Source: Undaria pinnatifida (taxonomy: Eukaryota; Sar; Phaeophyceae; Laminariales; Alariaceae). From it: a stretch of 64,000 nucleotides of DNA. How positions within the stretch are numbered: position 1 is the first letter of the stretch; each line of letters begins with the position of its first letter. The DNA is taken from positions 9,335,290 through 9,399,289 of the forward strand of contig JABAKD010000027.1 of the NCBI GenBank assembly GCA_012845835.1, written 5' to 3'. Positions 1 through 11,084 of this stretch are shown piece after piece. Under the pieces are notes generated by a model. The model had not been told where the DNA came from. It saw only the letters and a program-made list of their open reading frames with translations, and did not search any database. The position numbers were made by a program, and so were the translations under genes.

Positions 1-1268
1 TTTGGCGCTTTATTCTATGTCGCGTCAACCATCGGAATATCATACAATATGGGGGATGGAATGTAATCTCTATGCAAAGATCCTGTTTTGTTTGAATCAA
101 TTGTCAGCCGGCCGCCCCGGTGGTCTAGTGGTTTTACCCTCGAATACCTCCAACGTTTGGTTGTCCTTGAGTTCGACACCCACCACGATGAAATATGACC
201 TAATTTGCAAAAACGCAATAAAAAAAAGAAATCAACTGCTGAGAGCGCCTGCTAGGTACAATTCGACGCGAGTCGACGAGGGAAGAAAATGCTCGATTCT
301 CCTCGCGGTAAAAATGAAGGCACGTGCCGAAGTGGGGAGGGAGGAGGAGGGCCCGCTATGTGACCCCGGATCTGAGTTACTACTGGGAGGGAGCGCGAGA
401 ATGGTGCGGGGATGATAAATTTGATGAAGAAAAAAAAATGTTGCAAAGAAAGGTATATGATTATTTCTACCAGTAAATAATATGTCAAGTCTCTGGGAAA
501 TACGCACGGCACATCAGCAGTCGTCATGGTAGAGACACTCCGGATATTATGTATTGAGGGGACGCGTCCGTTTTGGACAACGTGAAAGCACCCACGAAGA
601 AAAGATAGCAGACGCACATATCCCGCCTTCTCGAGAAAAAAACAGAGAAGAAGCGCTACGCCAACCTCCCGTACGAGCAAAGCCACCCCCGCACCTATCT
701 TAGACAACGCCGCCTCAACGAGAGATCGCCCTCCTCTTCTTCGTTTTTCTCCTCGCCCGCAACCACGCAGACCAATCAATGCGACAGCGTTCACGTAACA
801 AACAAAGCAATCTTCCAAAACCTCGCCGGCTGACATGGCCCCATGTCGACGTTTGATGCAAACCGACTTTGCATCCTGTCGACTTCGAACCTCCATTGCA
901 ACGGGGACAGCAGTGCAGTCTCTTCATTAATGCCAAGGCCTCTTTTGTTTCGCCTAGAGGCGACGCAGGTTCTCAATAATACTTTTTTCGGTATTTTTGT
1001 TTGATAGACGCCAACTTTTACTTGACGGCTTATTTAACATAGATAGTGTGTTTCGCCTATCCTTGCCTTCTTTGTTGTATAATATTACGTTTTTTTTCTG
1101 TCAAATCATGACTTTCATAATCCCATGTTCGTATTAAACTCTTGGCATTACTTCAAAGTTCAATGCACGCCAAATCGGACAGCTACACCTCAAGTTGTCG
1201 AAGTGCTGCCCTGCCCTACCCGAAGCATGGGCGCCGGCGAATGCCGGCCCCCATGCGGAGCCCTTGTA
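1..1268 (+). repeat. Left arm of a long inverted repeat
   Basis: This stretch is the reverse complement of 11917-13210 with scattered substitutions and small indels. Position 1 pairs with 13210, so the repeat may continue left of the window. The inner edge is near 1268, just after the shared GCGCCGGCGAATGCCGGC segment; beyond it the arms differ (a GTPase-exon intron here, a G-rich repeat there). A 214-codon minus-strand frame (252-896) lies in the arm but is interrupted in the other arm, so I do not call it a gene. The arm carries a tRNA-like segment (next entry). Confidence 0.9.
107..190 (+). other. tRNA-like segment inside the inverted-repeat arm
   Basis: A TGGTCTAGTGG motif (A-box-like) is followed about 45 nt later by GAGTTCGACACCC (B-box-like) and CCACC. 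This spacing is that of an internal RNA polymerase III promoter. The same segment lies on the minus strand at about 13018-13095 in the other arm. It is too degenerate to fold as a working tRNA and is more likely a tRNA-derived head of an old SINE or a captured tRNA relic. Confidence 0.45.
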
Positions 1269-1308
1269 CATACATACATATAGTGTGTGTTCGCCGCCGC
1301 TTGCGTAC

Positions 1309-1445
1309 CTGGTATATTCCAGCTGTCCAGCCTCGTCATAGTATCCGCCAAGAAATCGCCGCAGCAGACAAGTTTTCCCGGTGTCGCAAGAACCGATGAG
1401 CACAAGCCTCACCACCTGGTTGCTTCTCCGTTGAGATCGCAGCAT
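1309..1445 (-). CDS. Partial exon of a Ras/Rab-type small GTPase
   Basis: The exon encodes 45 residues plus two bases. After a short basic N-terminus comes the strand-loop LVLIGSCDTGKTCLLRRF, a P-loop of the form GxxxxGKT at about residues 18-25. It is followed by FLGGYYDEAG, which resembles the start of switch I in Rab proteins. The exon ends at a good donor (CCAG/GTACGC, phase 2). No G2-G5 motifs (WDTAGQ, NKxD) are visible downstream: about 40 bp into the intron the long inverted-repeat arm begins. The gene is therefore truncated, or its remaining exons lie outside the window. ATG 1445 is the first in-frame Met; an upstream exon cannot be excluded. A ROCO-type Roc domain is an alternative, since its P-loop is similar. 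Confidence 0.5.
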
Positions 1446-2643
1446 GCATCACATCATCGCAGGAGGGGTGCACAGCAGCCGCCGTGGTCAAAACAGAAAG
1501 CAAGAAGGACCCCAAAGCTCGCAGCGACGGGGGGAAACGGTGACCTTTCTTTGTATGCTCGTACGTGCTCGTCCAATTGGTTGGTCTCGAGTAGGATTTT
1601 GTGAGTCACGTGACTTGGTGGGCTGCTAGTGGATAGCGCCAGACTAGATAACGACCAGATTCACTGCTGCTCCCTTTGGTTCACCAAAGCGCATGATGTT
1701 TTTTTTCATCTCGCCAGGCGCTAGATGATGCTGAAGAGAATCGGCGAAAAATAAACGAATACCTGGTACATACAGCAGTGTCGACAAACACGAAGTACCC
1801 CGGGCAGCTGGGGGGTAGGATGTTTGTCCAAACTTCAAACAATATAAAGAGGTGTACCACGTGCGCGCAGCACGGCAATGCTCGTATCGCTTCACGCTCT
1901 TCCTGCGAGACGCACGTATGCGATAAAAAATCGTTCTCGCCGTTCTTTTGGTCGAAGCATATGGGTCCCGGTTGGTATCATCTGAGGTAGAAGCGATAGA
2001 AAATGCTGAAGTTACTCTGGGAAGGGATATATATATATTGTGTGACGTTCACAGCCTGCAGCCCATAGCATCTAGCATGCGATCCCTTGTGATGGTCACT
2101 GCTGTTGCCTCAAATCTATTCATTCTTCGCGGAGAGAAAGGATACTCTATCGGGGGGGGGGAGACGATGCTCTGTGGGTACGAGTACGGTACATGTCACC
2201 GCGTATCATATCGTATCCTACAATATCGTTTGGTATGCTTTTTGTACGAAAAGCAGCAGAGTATGTGCGAGCACGTTCATACAAGAGACCACCGTCGCTT
2301 GGCACTCATGGTTCGATACGCCAACCCCACCTTCAGGCCAAGGCAAACAAGACTCTACGATATAGTGAGCTTCGAATATAGTGTTTGTCGATAGAGGTCT
2401 AGACTATACGCTATTATTGGCCGGTACCGGTGGGTGCCTCACGTGTCGCCCGTGGAACATAGGAGCTCGTATAAGTATGAGTACGTACAGGACGCCGTCC
2501 ATGTCACTCATGGTTGGTTCGGTATGCATGTGCATTCTTCCTACATTGAGGGCAACCACACGGTAAACAACAGGGGCCCTACGACATGGAGCTTCGAACA
2601 TAGAATGTGTCGTGATAACATCACCGACTGGTGAGCGGGTGTC
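1446..2643. other. No gene seen; diverged local duplication
   Basis: No frame here shows family features. Two diverged copies of a roughly 100-bp segment lie at about 2295-2395 and 2505-2620; both contain ACTCATGGTT and end in a CTTCGAA-ATAG run. A ten-base G run is at 2151-2160. The palindromic ACCTGGTAC type of motif occurs near 1760. Confidence 0.5.
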
Positions 2644-2871
2644 TCACATGCCTCCCGCGCATTCTCGCAGGTGGGACGGTGGTCTTCGCAGCTTCGAAGA
2701 CGACCTAGACCCCCTGCTGCTCTCGAGCTCGTCGAACGATTTTAACGACGCCGTCGAGAGCAACTTCGATATGTCACCGTCGCCCGTCGCATAGCGCGAT
2801 GCCTTTCCACCTTTTCTTCTCCACGACGGGCAGGGGCAGCAGGCCGTGCAACAACTGGTGGCCTGTCCCAT
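2644..2871 (-). CDS. Candidate 75-residue acylated protein
   Basis: The frame starts with MGQATSCCTACCPC. Gly2 with Ser6 fits the N-myristoylation pattern MGxxxS, and Cys7, 8, 11, 12 and 14 are the usual neighbours for palmitoylation, so the product would be membrane-anchored by lipid. The rest is basic and Ser-rich with no domain I recognise. I chose the Met at 2871 because it exposes this motif; the frame is open further upstream to 3243. A stop lies at 2644. It sits about 1.2 kb upstream of the GTPase exon on the same strand, so it might be an upstream exon of that gene, but I see no splice pair that proves this. A chance open frame is possible. Confidence 0.35.
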   Translation of the reverse strand: MGQATSCCTACCPCPSWRRKGGKASRYATGDGDISKLLSTASLKSFDELESSRGSRSSSKLRRPPSHLRECAGGM

Positions 2872-3049
2872 GACTCCAGCAGCAGCAACAGCAGCAGCAG
2901 CAGTGTATACGGCGCGCAGGTGGTGTCCGAACGGTCGGCCGTCCTCAGTGCTTGGTTGGTACGTTGACAAAGCGAGCGAAGTCGGACAAGTGAATAATTT
3001 CGCCGCATTTTTGACGGTTACAGGGGTGGATCTTGGAATCGCTATTATT

Positions 3050-4015
3050 ACCAGATACACCACATACTGTACAGAAAAAAGGAACCCGTCTGTCTCTCTG
3101 TTTATCTGTTCGTCATCATGGTCTCGCCACTCAGAGTGTTTTAACCCCGTTTTACCGTATGGGTAGGGAGGGTGGGCGACACAACCAGCTGAATACCAGG
3201 TCTCGTGCCGTGCCGAGAGCCGTGGCCGTGGCGTGCTGAGCATTCCCGAAATCCACGAGGCTCCTCATATCATAGCGATCAAAAGCCAGCCTTGCTGCTG
3301 AAATTGAAGCACATTTTTGAAAGTCGATTCCGGCCGCTGATTGGCCCATCAGATCCCTGCCAGACGCCGCTGGCTTTTGTCTAGAAGAGGGTGAATGGAC
3401 ATTTTACATAGATATACATGTGTACCACGCAGCTTACAAAGTTGAGTTTCAACTATATTCAATCGGTCGTATCATACTCACGGGTGACGTTTGACGCATA
3501 TGCCTCGTACGATAGGAGTATACCTTTTTTTGGCGAAAATCGTTTCTAAATGGCGGGGCTCCTTAACCCAAAAGCGTCGGAAATACGCCATTTATTTGTT
3601 CAGCATGATGATTTCTGTCGTCATGTACCTAGGCCATGGGGATTTTTTCATCCGGTATCATACTACGAGCAGTTTTATGTCTCTCCAAATTAGTTTCGGG
3701 AGAGGTCTTAAGCTCCCGGATTGAGGAACCTCAGAAAAAAAGTGGTGCCCCTCCATCGTACCACGCATCGTTTTTCATTTTTTTACGAAAAAAAGGGTGG
3801 TTGGTGTTGTGGTGTTGGTGCTGAACAGGAATATTCCAGCCATAGAGCCATCGAGGTTCCGGCGCAAGCGAGAAGGAAAGGGTTCCATAATCAGTTCAGG
3901 AATCCCTCCATATCTCTACAACTCCGACCAACCGCGGGGACACAAACAGCGATCCCTCGGATTAACACCGCCCCGCAAGGTGGAGAAACCCAGACCCCAT
4001 CGGCTGATGATCGCT
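3050..4015 (+). repeat. Dispersed repeat, paralogue of 33.1-33.65 kb
   Basis: From the CATCATGGTCTC segment near 3115 through AGCCAGC and GGCCGCTGATT to the run ending near 4010, this region matches 33160-33640 in the same order. Relative to that copy it carries extra DNA from about 3391 to 3818. The last part (about 3895-4010, with CCAACCGCGGGG, GATCCCTCGG and CCCCATCGGCTG) is one unit of the family arrayed in tandem at 6436-7071. The element body therefore surrounds the broken reverse transcriptase. Confidence 0.7.
3391..3818. mobile_element. Insertion: hairpin-domain copy plus a CGATAG-type MITE
   Basis: This is the segment absent from the paralogous repeat at about 33420. Its first part (about 3395-3482, minus) is a decayed copy of the hairpin domain described at 47.5-50 kb. 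The rest (about 3500-3790) resembles 46262-46530: both contain TATACCTTTT, a GGGGCTCCTTAACCC-like run, CCATGG-GATTTTTCATCC, and TTAAGCTCCCG-ATTGAGGAACCT, and end near TCTATCGTA/CCATCGTACC. Two elements, or one composite, thus entered here. Confidence 0.6.
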
Positions 4016-4083
4016 GATGATAGGCTCCCGCTCCTGCAGTCAGCTACAGCAGGGCCAGGGAAGGATGAACATGTTACGGCGAG

Positions 4084-6203
4084 ATGTCTGCGCCCGTGTT
4101 CTGGCAGATGGAATCGGGAGAAAGGCGGAAGGTCGACTGGTGCTCCATTGGGGTACAACAAGGAGATGCCATGGGGCCGGCGTTGTTCTGCATGCCGTTG
4201 CTGCCGGTGCTGAAGCGGACACGGGCGGAATTCGAGCCGAGAGGGGTAGGGGCATTCGCTTACCTAGATGATATTAGCATCGGAAATCTGGAAATCACAC
4301 CCGATACTGTGGAAGTTGTACGATTTCTCCAGCGCGAGCTGTCCAACATCGGCATTGCGATCAACCCGAGCAAAACGGTTGCCCTGCCCCCGAAGGGCAC
4401 GTATCTACGCCTGAACAAATCGCCCTTCTTAAAGGTATCAGCGTCAGCATCGCCAAAAAAGTGGAGGGGTTAAGGTGGTTGGGGTGCCCATCGGCACAGA
4501 TGAGTACGTGAGGGAGAGCGCAATGGAGATACTCCGAAATGGGGGAGCGGAGCAACTCGCGCGGATGTTGTCGCGCATGCCGGGCAAGCAATCAGTCAAC
4601 CTGATTGCCACCGGCTCTATGGTGCAGCGGACCTCCTACCTTGAACGCGTGATGGACCCAGAGCTGTCGCTGGGTGCATGCCAAAAGGAAGATGGCAACG
4701 CCTTGTGGATGCTGGAGAAACTGCTCGATCTCCCGGGGGCAGCAGAAGAATCGTCGTTTTTCGGGGACGGGTGCCCGGCAAACATGCTGACCCTGCAACC
4801 CTATCAACAGGCGCAGGCGAGCCTGTCCATGGGGCCCGGAGGGCTTGGGTTATCGTCGGCTGAAGCCCGGAGGATGTAAGCATCCGTTGGAAGCTCGGTG
4901 ATGACGATGCCGGAGGTGCTTGCTGATCTGTCCGGCGCTATAGGGGACAAAGTCCGGAGGGAGCTACCCGATTCTGACCTCGTGCGGGGCACCTGGAACA
5001 ACGTCAGGGACATCCGCGATGTGCATGGGGTCTCAGAGGAAGCCATGGCGAACGTGTCGTGCCGAAAAGCTGGCGGGACAGAGCCTTTAGAGCAGGAGAG
5101 CAAGGTGCCTCAGGGCCATAAGTTGCTGACTGACGTGTTGCCTGCACATGACGCCGAAACTATCAGCTCCAGCAAAGCGCAGCATAGACTGGGTAAACTG
5201 GCAAACCGAGTTCGTTATGAGAGGTACATCGCTCGCTGGACCAGCTCCCCGAGACGAGGCCCCAGCGAGAAACAGGCGACTATCAAGTCGAGAAGAAGAC
5301 GCGAGGCTTGGGCAAGGCCCAGCAACGGAGTCAATCGGGATCAAGGGCTACCGCCTTCCTGAGGCGAGGCCTGTAGACTCAGCTAGAACCACCCCTGCAT
5401 CAGAGTTCGTGACGGCGGGGAAGAGGTTTCTAGGGATACAGGAATTCCTGGCGGCGAGATGCTCATGCTGCGGTGAAGCGGAGGTTAATACGCGGCATGC
5501 ACGACTGTGTCACCGATCGGGCGCGCAGGTGAACCAGCACCAACCCCTTGTGCACGCGCTCTCCCGCACCCTTAAGAGCATGCCAATCTGTCACGAAATG
5601 GAAAGCGGCGCCCCGTTCCACGCAAACAGGGATTTGCGAATGGACATCGGTATCGAGGCGGGTGGTCTCCGAGATGCTACGGCGTCAGAGTATCGCGACA
5701 TATCGATGCTCCTCGACGTCACGTATGCGGACCCACAAGCAGGGGTCCACATGCGGGAAGGCAGCGTGGATCGAATCAGATCAGCTGCTTCCACTTCCGA
5801 GGCGCGCAAGCGCAACCACCACGCTCGTCCGGGACAGGTGTCCTTCGAGGAGCGCAGCTACAAACTCGCCACCCTCGCGGTGGAAAGCTTTGGACGCCTC
5901 GATAGAGAAGGCAGCGACCTGATCGATCAGGTAGTGGCGAGCATCGTTGGAGGGACGGACGCATCGTCCCGAGCGCGGAAAGGCGTGTGCAAGGAGCGCC
6001 TATTCCAAATCAGCTCTGTGACCACTCAGGCCGCGATTTCGCGCAGAGTTCATCCCTGTAGACTAGCTTTGAGGGACCACCAGGCCGCGAGAGGACGGGA
6101 GGAAGAAGCGGGAGGACTACGGCCACTGGTGTGGGGTGGTAGTGTTGATGAGAATCAAGGTAGACTAATAGCTAAAACATATATACTGAAAGTATATATG
6201 TAA
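4084..6203 (+). pseudogene. Broken non-LTR reverse transcriptase with CCHC finger and nuclease-like C-terminus
   Basis: Three frames together read as the C-terminal half of a LINE polyprotein. Frame 1 (4084-4473) carries reverse-transcriptase motif B, GVQQGDAMGPALF (near 4147), and the catalytic box AYLDDI (near 4258). Frame 2 (4475-4879, then 4898-5362 after a TAA) reads as thumb-like sequence. Frame 3 (5148-6203) carries a CCHC finger, C-x2-C-x7-H-x4-C (about 5465-5512), then RMDIGI and DISMLLDVTYADP. That spacing after a CCHC finger suggests the PD-(D/E)xK nuclease of restriction-endonuclease-type LINEs such as R2 and NeSL. At least two frameshifts and one stop break it, and the fingers and palm N-terminal to motif B are missing. 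The nuclease assignment is inference; the RT motifs are directly visible. Confidence 0.8.
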
Positions 6204-6435
6204 GGAAAGGAAGCAATAGATAAAAGGAGAATAGTGGAAGGAAATGGGGAAATGGTTGCCGGAAGATATACCACTGCCTTATGGAGAGATTACTCGACTT
6301 CGTAGATACTACCAGGTACTGATTTCTGGAAGGATATTCGATTTACATCGAAACGGCATTTACGCTATATTGTCGGAGGGCAAAAATAAAATAACAAGAA
6401 GAATAGCGTCGCACATCCCAGAATCAAGAAGTCTT

Positions 6436-7071
6436 TTCCATGTAATAACTCCAACAACCTGCGGACGAAAGCAGTGATCCCTCGGGCCGATACTGCCCCG
6501 CACGGTGTGGAAGCCCCACCACCACCCACTGACTGCTGATTGGTTGGGACTCATGGAATCAGCGCGCTCAGTGAGAGTTTTGCCCCTCTCGGGCCAACGT
6601 CGAGGTCCTGCCGCACCCAGGGAGAGGATAATGTCCGTTTTCCTCAACAAAACTCGTTCCTTACATGAACAACTCCAACAACCCGTGGACGAAAAATGTG
6701 ATCCCTCGGGTCGATACCGTCCCGTATGGTGTAGAAATCTCACCCCCATCCACTGATTGCTGATTGGCTGGGGTTCATAGAGCCAGTGCGCTGGGAGAAG
6801 AGTTTCCCTCGGGCCAAATTCCCGTTGCACGCGGGAAGCACAACAATAAGGTCCCCCATCCCAGGGTCACATCAAGCCTTTCATACATCTACAACTCCAA
6901 CAACCCGCGGACAAAAAACGTGATCCCCTGGGTCGATACCATCCCGCACGGTGTGGAAACCCCACCCCCGTCCACTGATTGCTGGATTTTGTTATCACAT
7001 TCACCTTTTTTATCGGTGTGTCAGGCCCGCGCACTGCACTGCTGCGGACCGTGCAATGTTCTTTGATCGCG
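6436..7071 (+). repeat. 223-bp tandem repeat behind the reverse transcriptase
   Basis: The anchor CCAACAACC followed by GGAC recurs at about 6451, 6674 and 6897, a period of 223-224 bp. Each unit contains GATCC-C-GG-TCGATAC-CCC and CACTGATTGCTG. Single units occur at about 3895-4010 and 33525-33730. The third unit is cut at 7072 by the start of the next element. Such arrays can be the 5' or 3' untranslated part of a LINE, but which end this is cannot be told here. Confidence 0.75.
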
Positions 7072-8188
7072 TGTAATGGGGTGCCCTCCGTAGAAGGATA
7101 GTTTATAGATTCGACGTGAAACCATGTCATGGTTGAGGTGAAACCACGTGATATTAGATGTCACACTTACGTCAGGGCCATCATAGATGGGCTGTAATGT
7201 AGGTGACGATTACGGGACAAGCAGAACGCCCCTAATCTCACTACCTGCTCTACCCTGCCCTACCCTGCGCTACCCTGCAGCCCTGTTATGTCTGTCTCTT
7301 AGTATTCTATGTAGGGAAATAACGCGTAAAAGCTTTTGAGTCTATGTAGCGAGCCATTAGGAGAGACCAACCAAAGACGCCGGATCCCATGAGGGGCACG
7401 CTTCCCAACACCGATCAACCACGAATCCCCCACTTGGAGTACCACAACATTTGGCGTCGTCGGCAGGAACGACTGGCCTTCGCATCCTTGCGCTCAGTGG
7501 CCGTGCCCTTCGTGTTTTCGTCGGCCGATTCCTACTGGTGTACCGTAGGTACATACCCTTTCCCGAGCTCTCACGGTTGTGAGCTCCACCATAGGGTTGT
7601 ACATCTTGCAATGAAGCATTTTTGCCTCATTATTACGAGGTGTGGGGGAATCTGTAGCCTCATTTCGTTTGTTAAAAATCCATTACATACTCCGGAGTAT
7701 ATTTTTTCGAATAGCCGTATCTTCGATCCTCTTTCCAATTCTGGATGTTTGGTTGACATCCTTTGATTGCCAGGTGATCTGCATCTACGACTATTCAGGG
7801 TGGCCTAATGTAATGGAGTGCCCTCCGTAGAAGGATAGTTTATAGATTCGACGTAAAACCATGTCATGGTTGAGGTGACACCACGTGATATTAGATGTCA
7901 CACTTACGTCAAGGCCATCATAGATGGGCGGTAATGTAGGTGACGATGATGGGACAAGCAGGATGCCCCTCATCTCACTACCTGCTTTACCCTGCGCTAT
8001 CCTGCGCTACCCTACCGCCCCGTTATGTCTGTCTTTTAGTATTCTATGTAGAGAAATGATGCATAAAAGCTTTTGAGTCTATCTAGCGAGCCATGAGGAG
8101 AGACCAACCAAAAAGACACCGGAACCCATGAAGAGCACGCTTCCCAACACCGACCAATCACGCATCCCCCACTCGGAGTACCACAGCA
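7072..8188 (+). mobile_element. Miniature LTR retroelement (TRIM-like)
   Basis: Two direct repeats of about 380 bp, 7072-7449 and 7809-8188, start TGTAATGG and end CCACAACA or CCACAGCA, giving TG...CA ends. They flank only 359 bp. Two bases inside the left repeat is TGGCGTCGTCGGCAGGA (7452-7468), which has the form of a primer-binding site: TGG followed by the complement of a tRNA 3' end, closest to tRNA-Asp by analogy with plant elements. No gag or pol is present. The expected polypurine tract next to the right repeat is poor (AGGGTGG) and I see no clear target-site duplication. A simple tandem duplication is the alternative, but it does not explain the ends or the primer site. Confidence 0.7.
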
Positions 8189-8639
8189 TGCGACTAACAA
8201 AATAGCAGTAAGCATTAGTTTGTTACACTGCTTTACAGTAGTGGTATCAATAGAAGTAGAGTAGTATTGAGTAGCAGTAGTAGCAGTAGTAGTAGTAGTC
8301 GTCGTAGCAGGACGAATTATGTTTTCCGCCGTCGCGGAGTGCACTATGTATGATAGTCGTCGTGTTATCCAGTTATTACCCCCACCCACCCACCCACCCA
8401 CCCACTCACCCACCAACCTACACCCACCCACTCACTCACTAACCCACCCACCCACCCACCCACCCACCCAACCCAACCCAACCCAACCCAACCCAACCCA
8501 ACCCAACCCAACCCAACCCAACCCAACCCAACCCAACCCAACCCAACCCAACCCAACCCAACCCAACCCAACCCAACCCAACCCAACCCAACCCAACCCA
8601 ACCCAACCCAACCCAACCCATTGCAGTATACATATATAT
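8189..8639. repeat. Trinucleotide and CCCA/CCCAA simple repeats
   Basis: 8255-8310 is an AGT/CGT-rich trinucleotide stretch. From about 8378 CCCA tetramers begin, and from about 8466 to 8620 the sequence is almost pure CCCAA pentamers. The unit is one base short of a CCCTAA telomere hexamer. The long W-V-G-L-G frame on the minus strand is only this repeat read as protein. Confidence 0.9.
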
Positions 8640-9140
8640 CAAACCCTTCTTTGGTGTCAGGGATTTGATCAGGAGTTTTTTTTGTCTCGGCCAAAGTATG
8701 CGATTCGCGGAACTGGAATTTCTCGGTAAAATTGCTTCGTTCGAGCGCCACCTTCGGGGGGCGGCTCCAACGCCCCTCTCCCTGCCGTGTCCGTTCCGCA
8801 CATCGACGTGAACGCGGACGGATACCGAGCGAGACAAGCGAGAAGTTGCAAAAATACCGCATGTCGAGGAGGAATTTCGGAGAATTTCGGAGTTTTTGGT
8901 TGAATCTTAATGTCTGCAACGCCTGGATGATTTTCAAAATTGTCATAATTTCCAAACGGTAGTTGATGATGTTTGGAATTTTGCGGTGGCATGTGCAACT
9001 TATTCTTGTTTGGTCACAGATTGTGCACCAGGCGTTTAATTGCACGCACCTGGATGATTTACAAAATTGGCATCATTTCCAAACCGTACGTAATAATGTT
9101 TCCGCAAATACAACTTATTATTGTTTGGTCACAGGTTGTG
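8640..9140 (+). repeat. Dispersed repeat, inverted partner of 15136-15485
   Basis: 8645-8990 is the reverse complement of about 15136-15482 (for example GGTGTCAGGGATTTG, and the ACATCGACGTGAACGCGGACGG segment). At its right end a roughly 110-bp segment with TGGATGATTT, CAAAATTG and TTTCCAAAC is repeated (8925-9000 and 9045-9145). No coding function is evident. Confidence 0.8.
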
Positions 9141-9145
9141 CACCA

Positions 9146-9538
9146 CTTTGTGCTGTCTAAAACTGAATATGGCATTTTCTCCACACTCGTGTCATCAAGG
9201 GCCCAAGACTCGAGACGAGACGAAGCAAGGTTATTTGCCCCGTCTCGTCTGAGACCCAGAGCAGCGTAGGGCACCAGCTGCCAGGGGTGTGAGACGAGGC
9301 ATGCACGGCATGGGCTAGAAACCGTTGCCTGCAACAACTGCCCGCCACAGTATAAACGCACGGAAGCCGCCATGGGTCATGATTTGAGTTTTGCTTTACG
9401 TGGTTACTGCTGTTGGGGTAGCTTGGGGATAGACACAATCTAAAAGCGATCGATGCCGAGGAACGAACGAACTCAGGCAAGGGGGTTGACACAACAAAGG
9501 AATAACTGACTGCTGTGCTCCAGCTAGCTACTGCTGTG
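9146..9538. other. No gene seen
   Basis: Short frames only. A CGTCTCGTCT / AGACGAGACG inverted segment (about 9214-9250) could form a small hairpin. Confidence 0.4.
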
Positions 9539-11075
9539 AAGTGCCCTCATCAACTGAAACCAAGCAACAGACACACATATTGCCCGGGCTCGAGAGCAGG
9601 GGCGCCGGTCTGTCAAAGGGCTAATCCACCCGTCGCGATCATTCGTTATTCGTGGTGCCGCGCCGTAGGCTTCATACGTGCAGCAGTTGGTTATGTGTGT
9701 GATGTTGGGCTGTTATGTGCTGTGCGCGTGCTGGCCATGTGACTGCAGGTGTGGCTGCAAGACGACAGATGATACATCCAGAAGAACGCGTGTTATACCA
9801 GTATTAATAGTAGATCGCTCTAATAATCCGCCTTTTTATATTATTACGTTTGGTGCTACTGCAGTGGAGTGCCCTCATCAACTGAAACCAAGCGACAGAC
9901 AGACACACATCTTGCTCGGGCTCGAGAGCAGGGGCGCCGGTCTGTCAAAGGGCTAATCCACCCGTCGCGGTCGTTCGTTATTCGTGGTGCCGCGCTGTAG
10001 GCTTCATACGTGCAGCGGTTGGTTGTTTGTGTACTGTTGGGCTGTCATGTGCTGTGTGCGTCCTGGCCATGTGGCTGCAGGTGTGGCTGCAAGACGACAG
10101 ATGATACGTCCAGAAGAACGCGTGTTAATTGTACCAGTAGTAGCTCGCTCTAATAATCCGCCTTTTATATATTATTACGTTTGGTTCCTGTCGGAGTGTT
10201 CATCATTTTGAGCGTGATTGGTCTGCAGATACAAATAGGCTCAAAACCGTTCCTTTGCGCGACCTTACGCAAGAACATTCCGCAGGTGGAGTTACTGCAT
10301 GAAGAATGTGTATAACTTCGTCGGGTGAATACGCACGTGAAAAAAATACATCTGCTACAGTCTGATAATATATTAGACTAGTACAACAACGACGAACAAC
10401 CTACAAAAGAAATAAATAAATAACGCGTGAGCGATGGCGTGCTTTTCGTAGACGAATGTGCATACTACGGCCTCTGCAAAAGGCTCCCCACGGCCAGGAA
10501 CGAAAGCGAGAATACAACTTTATTAGGAAGCAAAATTAGACGGACACCCTTCGCAAACAAATAAAAAATCCCTAGACAACGTACATGACGCAAATGACCA
10601 GCCGAATTGCGACCCCGCAAATAATTGCGATTTTAGAGTTAGAAGCTTTTGACCCAATAAGCCAAGACAGACACACATATTGCCCGGACTCGAGAGCAGG
10701 GGCACCGGTCTGTCAAAGGGCTAATCCAGCCGTCGCGGTCATTCGTTATTCATGGTGCCGCGCTGTAGGCTTCATACGTGCAGCGGTTGGATGCGTGTGT
10801 GCTGTTGGGCTGTCATGTACTGTGTGCGTGCTGGCCGTGTGACTGCAGATGTGGCTGCAAGACGACAGATGATACGTCCAGAAGAACGCGTGTTATACCA
10901 GTATTAATAGTAGATCGCTCTAATAATCCGCCTTTTTGTATTATTGCGTTTGGTGCTTCTGCGGTGGAGTGCCCTCATCAACTGAAACCAAGCAACAGAC
11001 AGACACACCGGTCTGTCAAAGGGCTAATCCAGCCGTCGCGGTCGTTCGTTATTCGTGGTGCCGCGCTGTAGGCTT
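9539..11075 (+). repeat. 328-bp tandem repeat, about 3.5 copies
   Basis: The anchor GTGCCCTCATCAACTGAAAC recurs at 9541, 9869 and 10969. Units contain GGTCTGTCAAAGGGCTAATC, a CATGT-CTGCAGG-GTGGCTGCAAGACG run, and AATAATCCGCC. The second unit is separated from the third by about 460 bp of unrelated sequence (10199-10663), probably an insertion; the last unit is cut short near 11075. Copies differ at scattered positions, so the array is not recent. Confidence 0.85.
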
Positions 11076-11084
11076 CACTCGCGA

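Noticed and set aside
252-896. 214-codon minus-strand frame in the left inverted-repeat arm
   Set aside because: The matching frame in the right arm is interrupted, the composition is low-complexity in places, and no motif is visible.
8365-9045. 226-codon W-V-G-L-G repeat protein
   Set aside because: It is the CCCAA simple repeat read on the minus strand.
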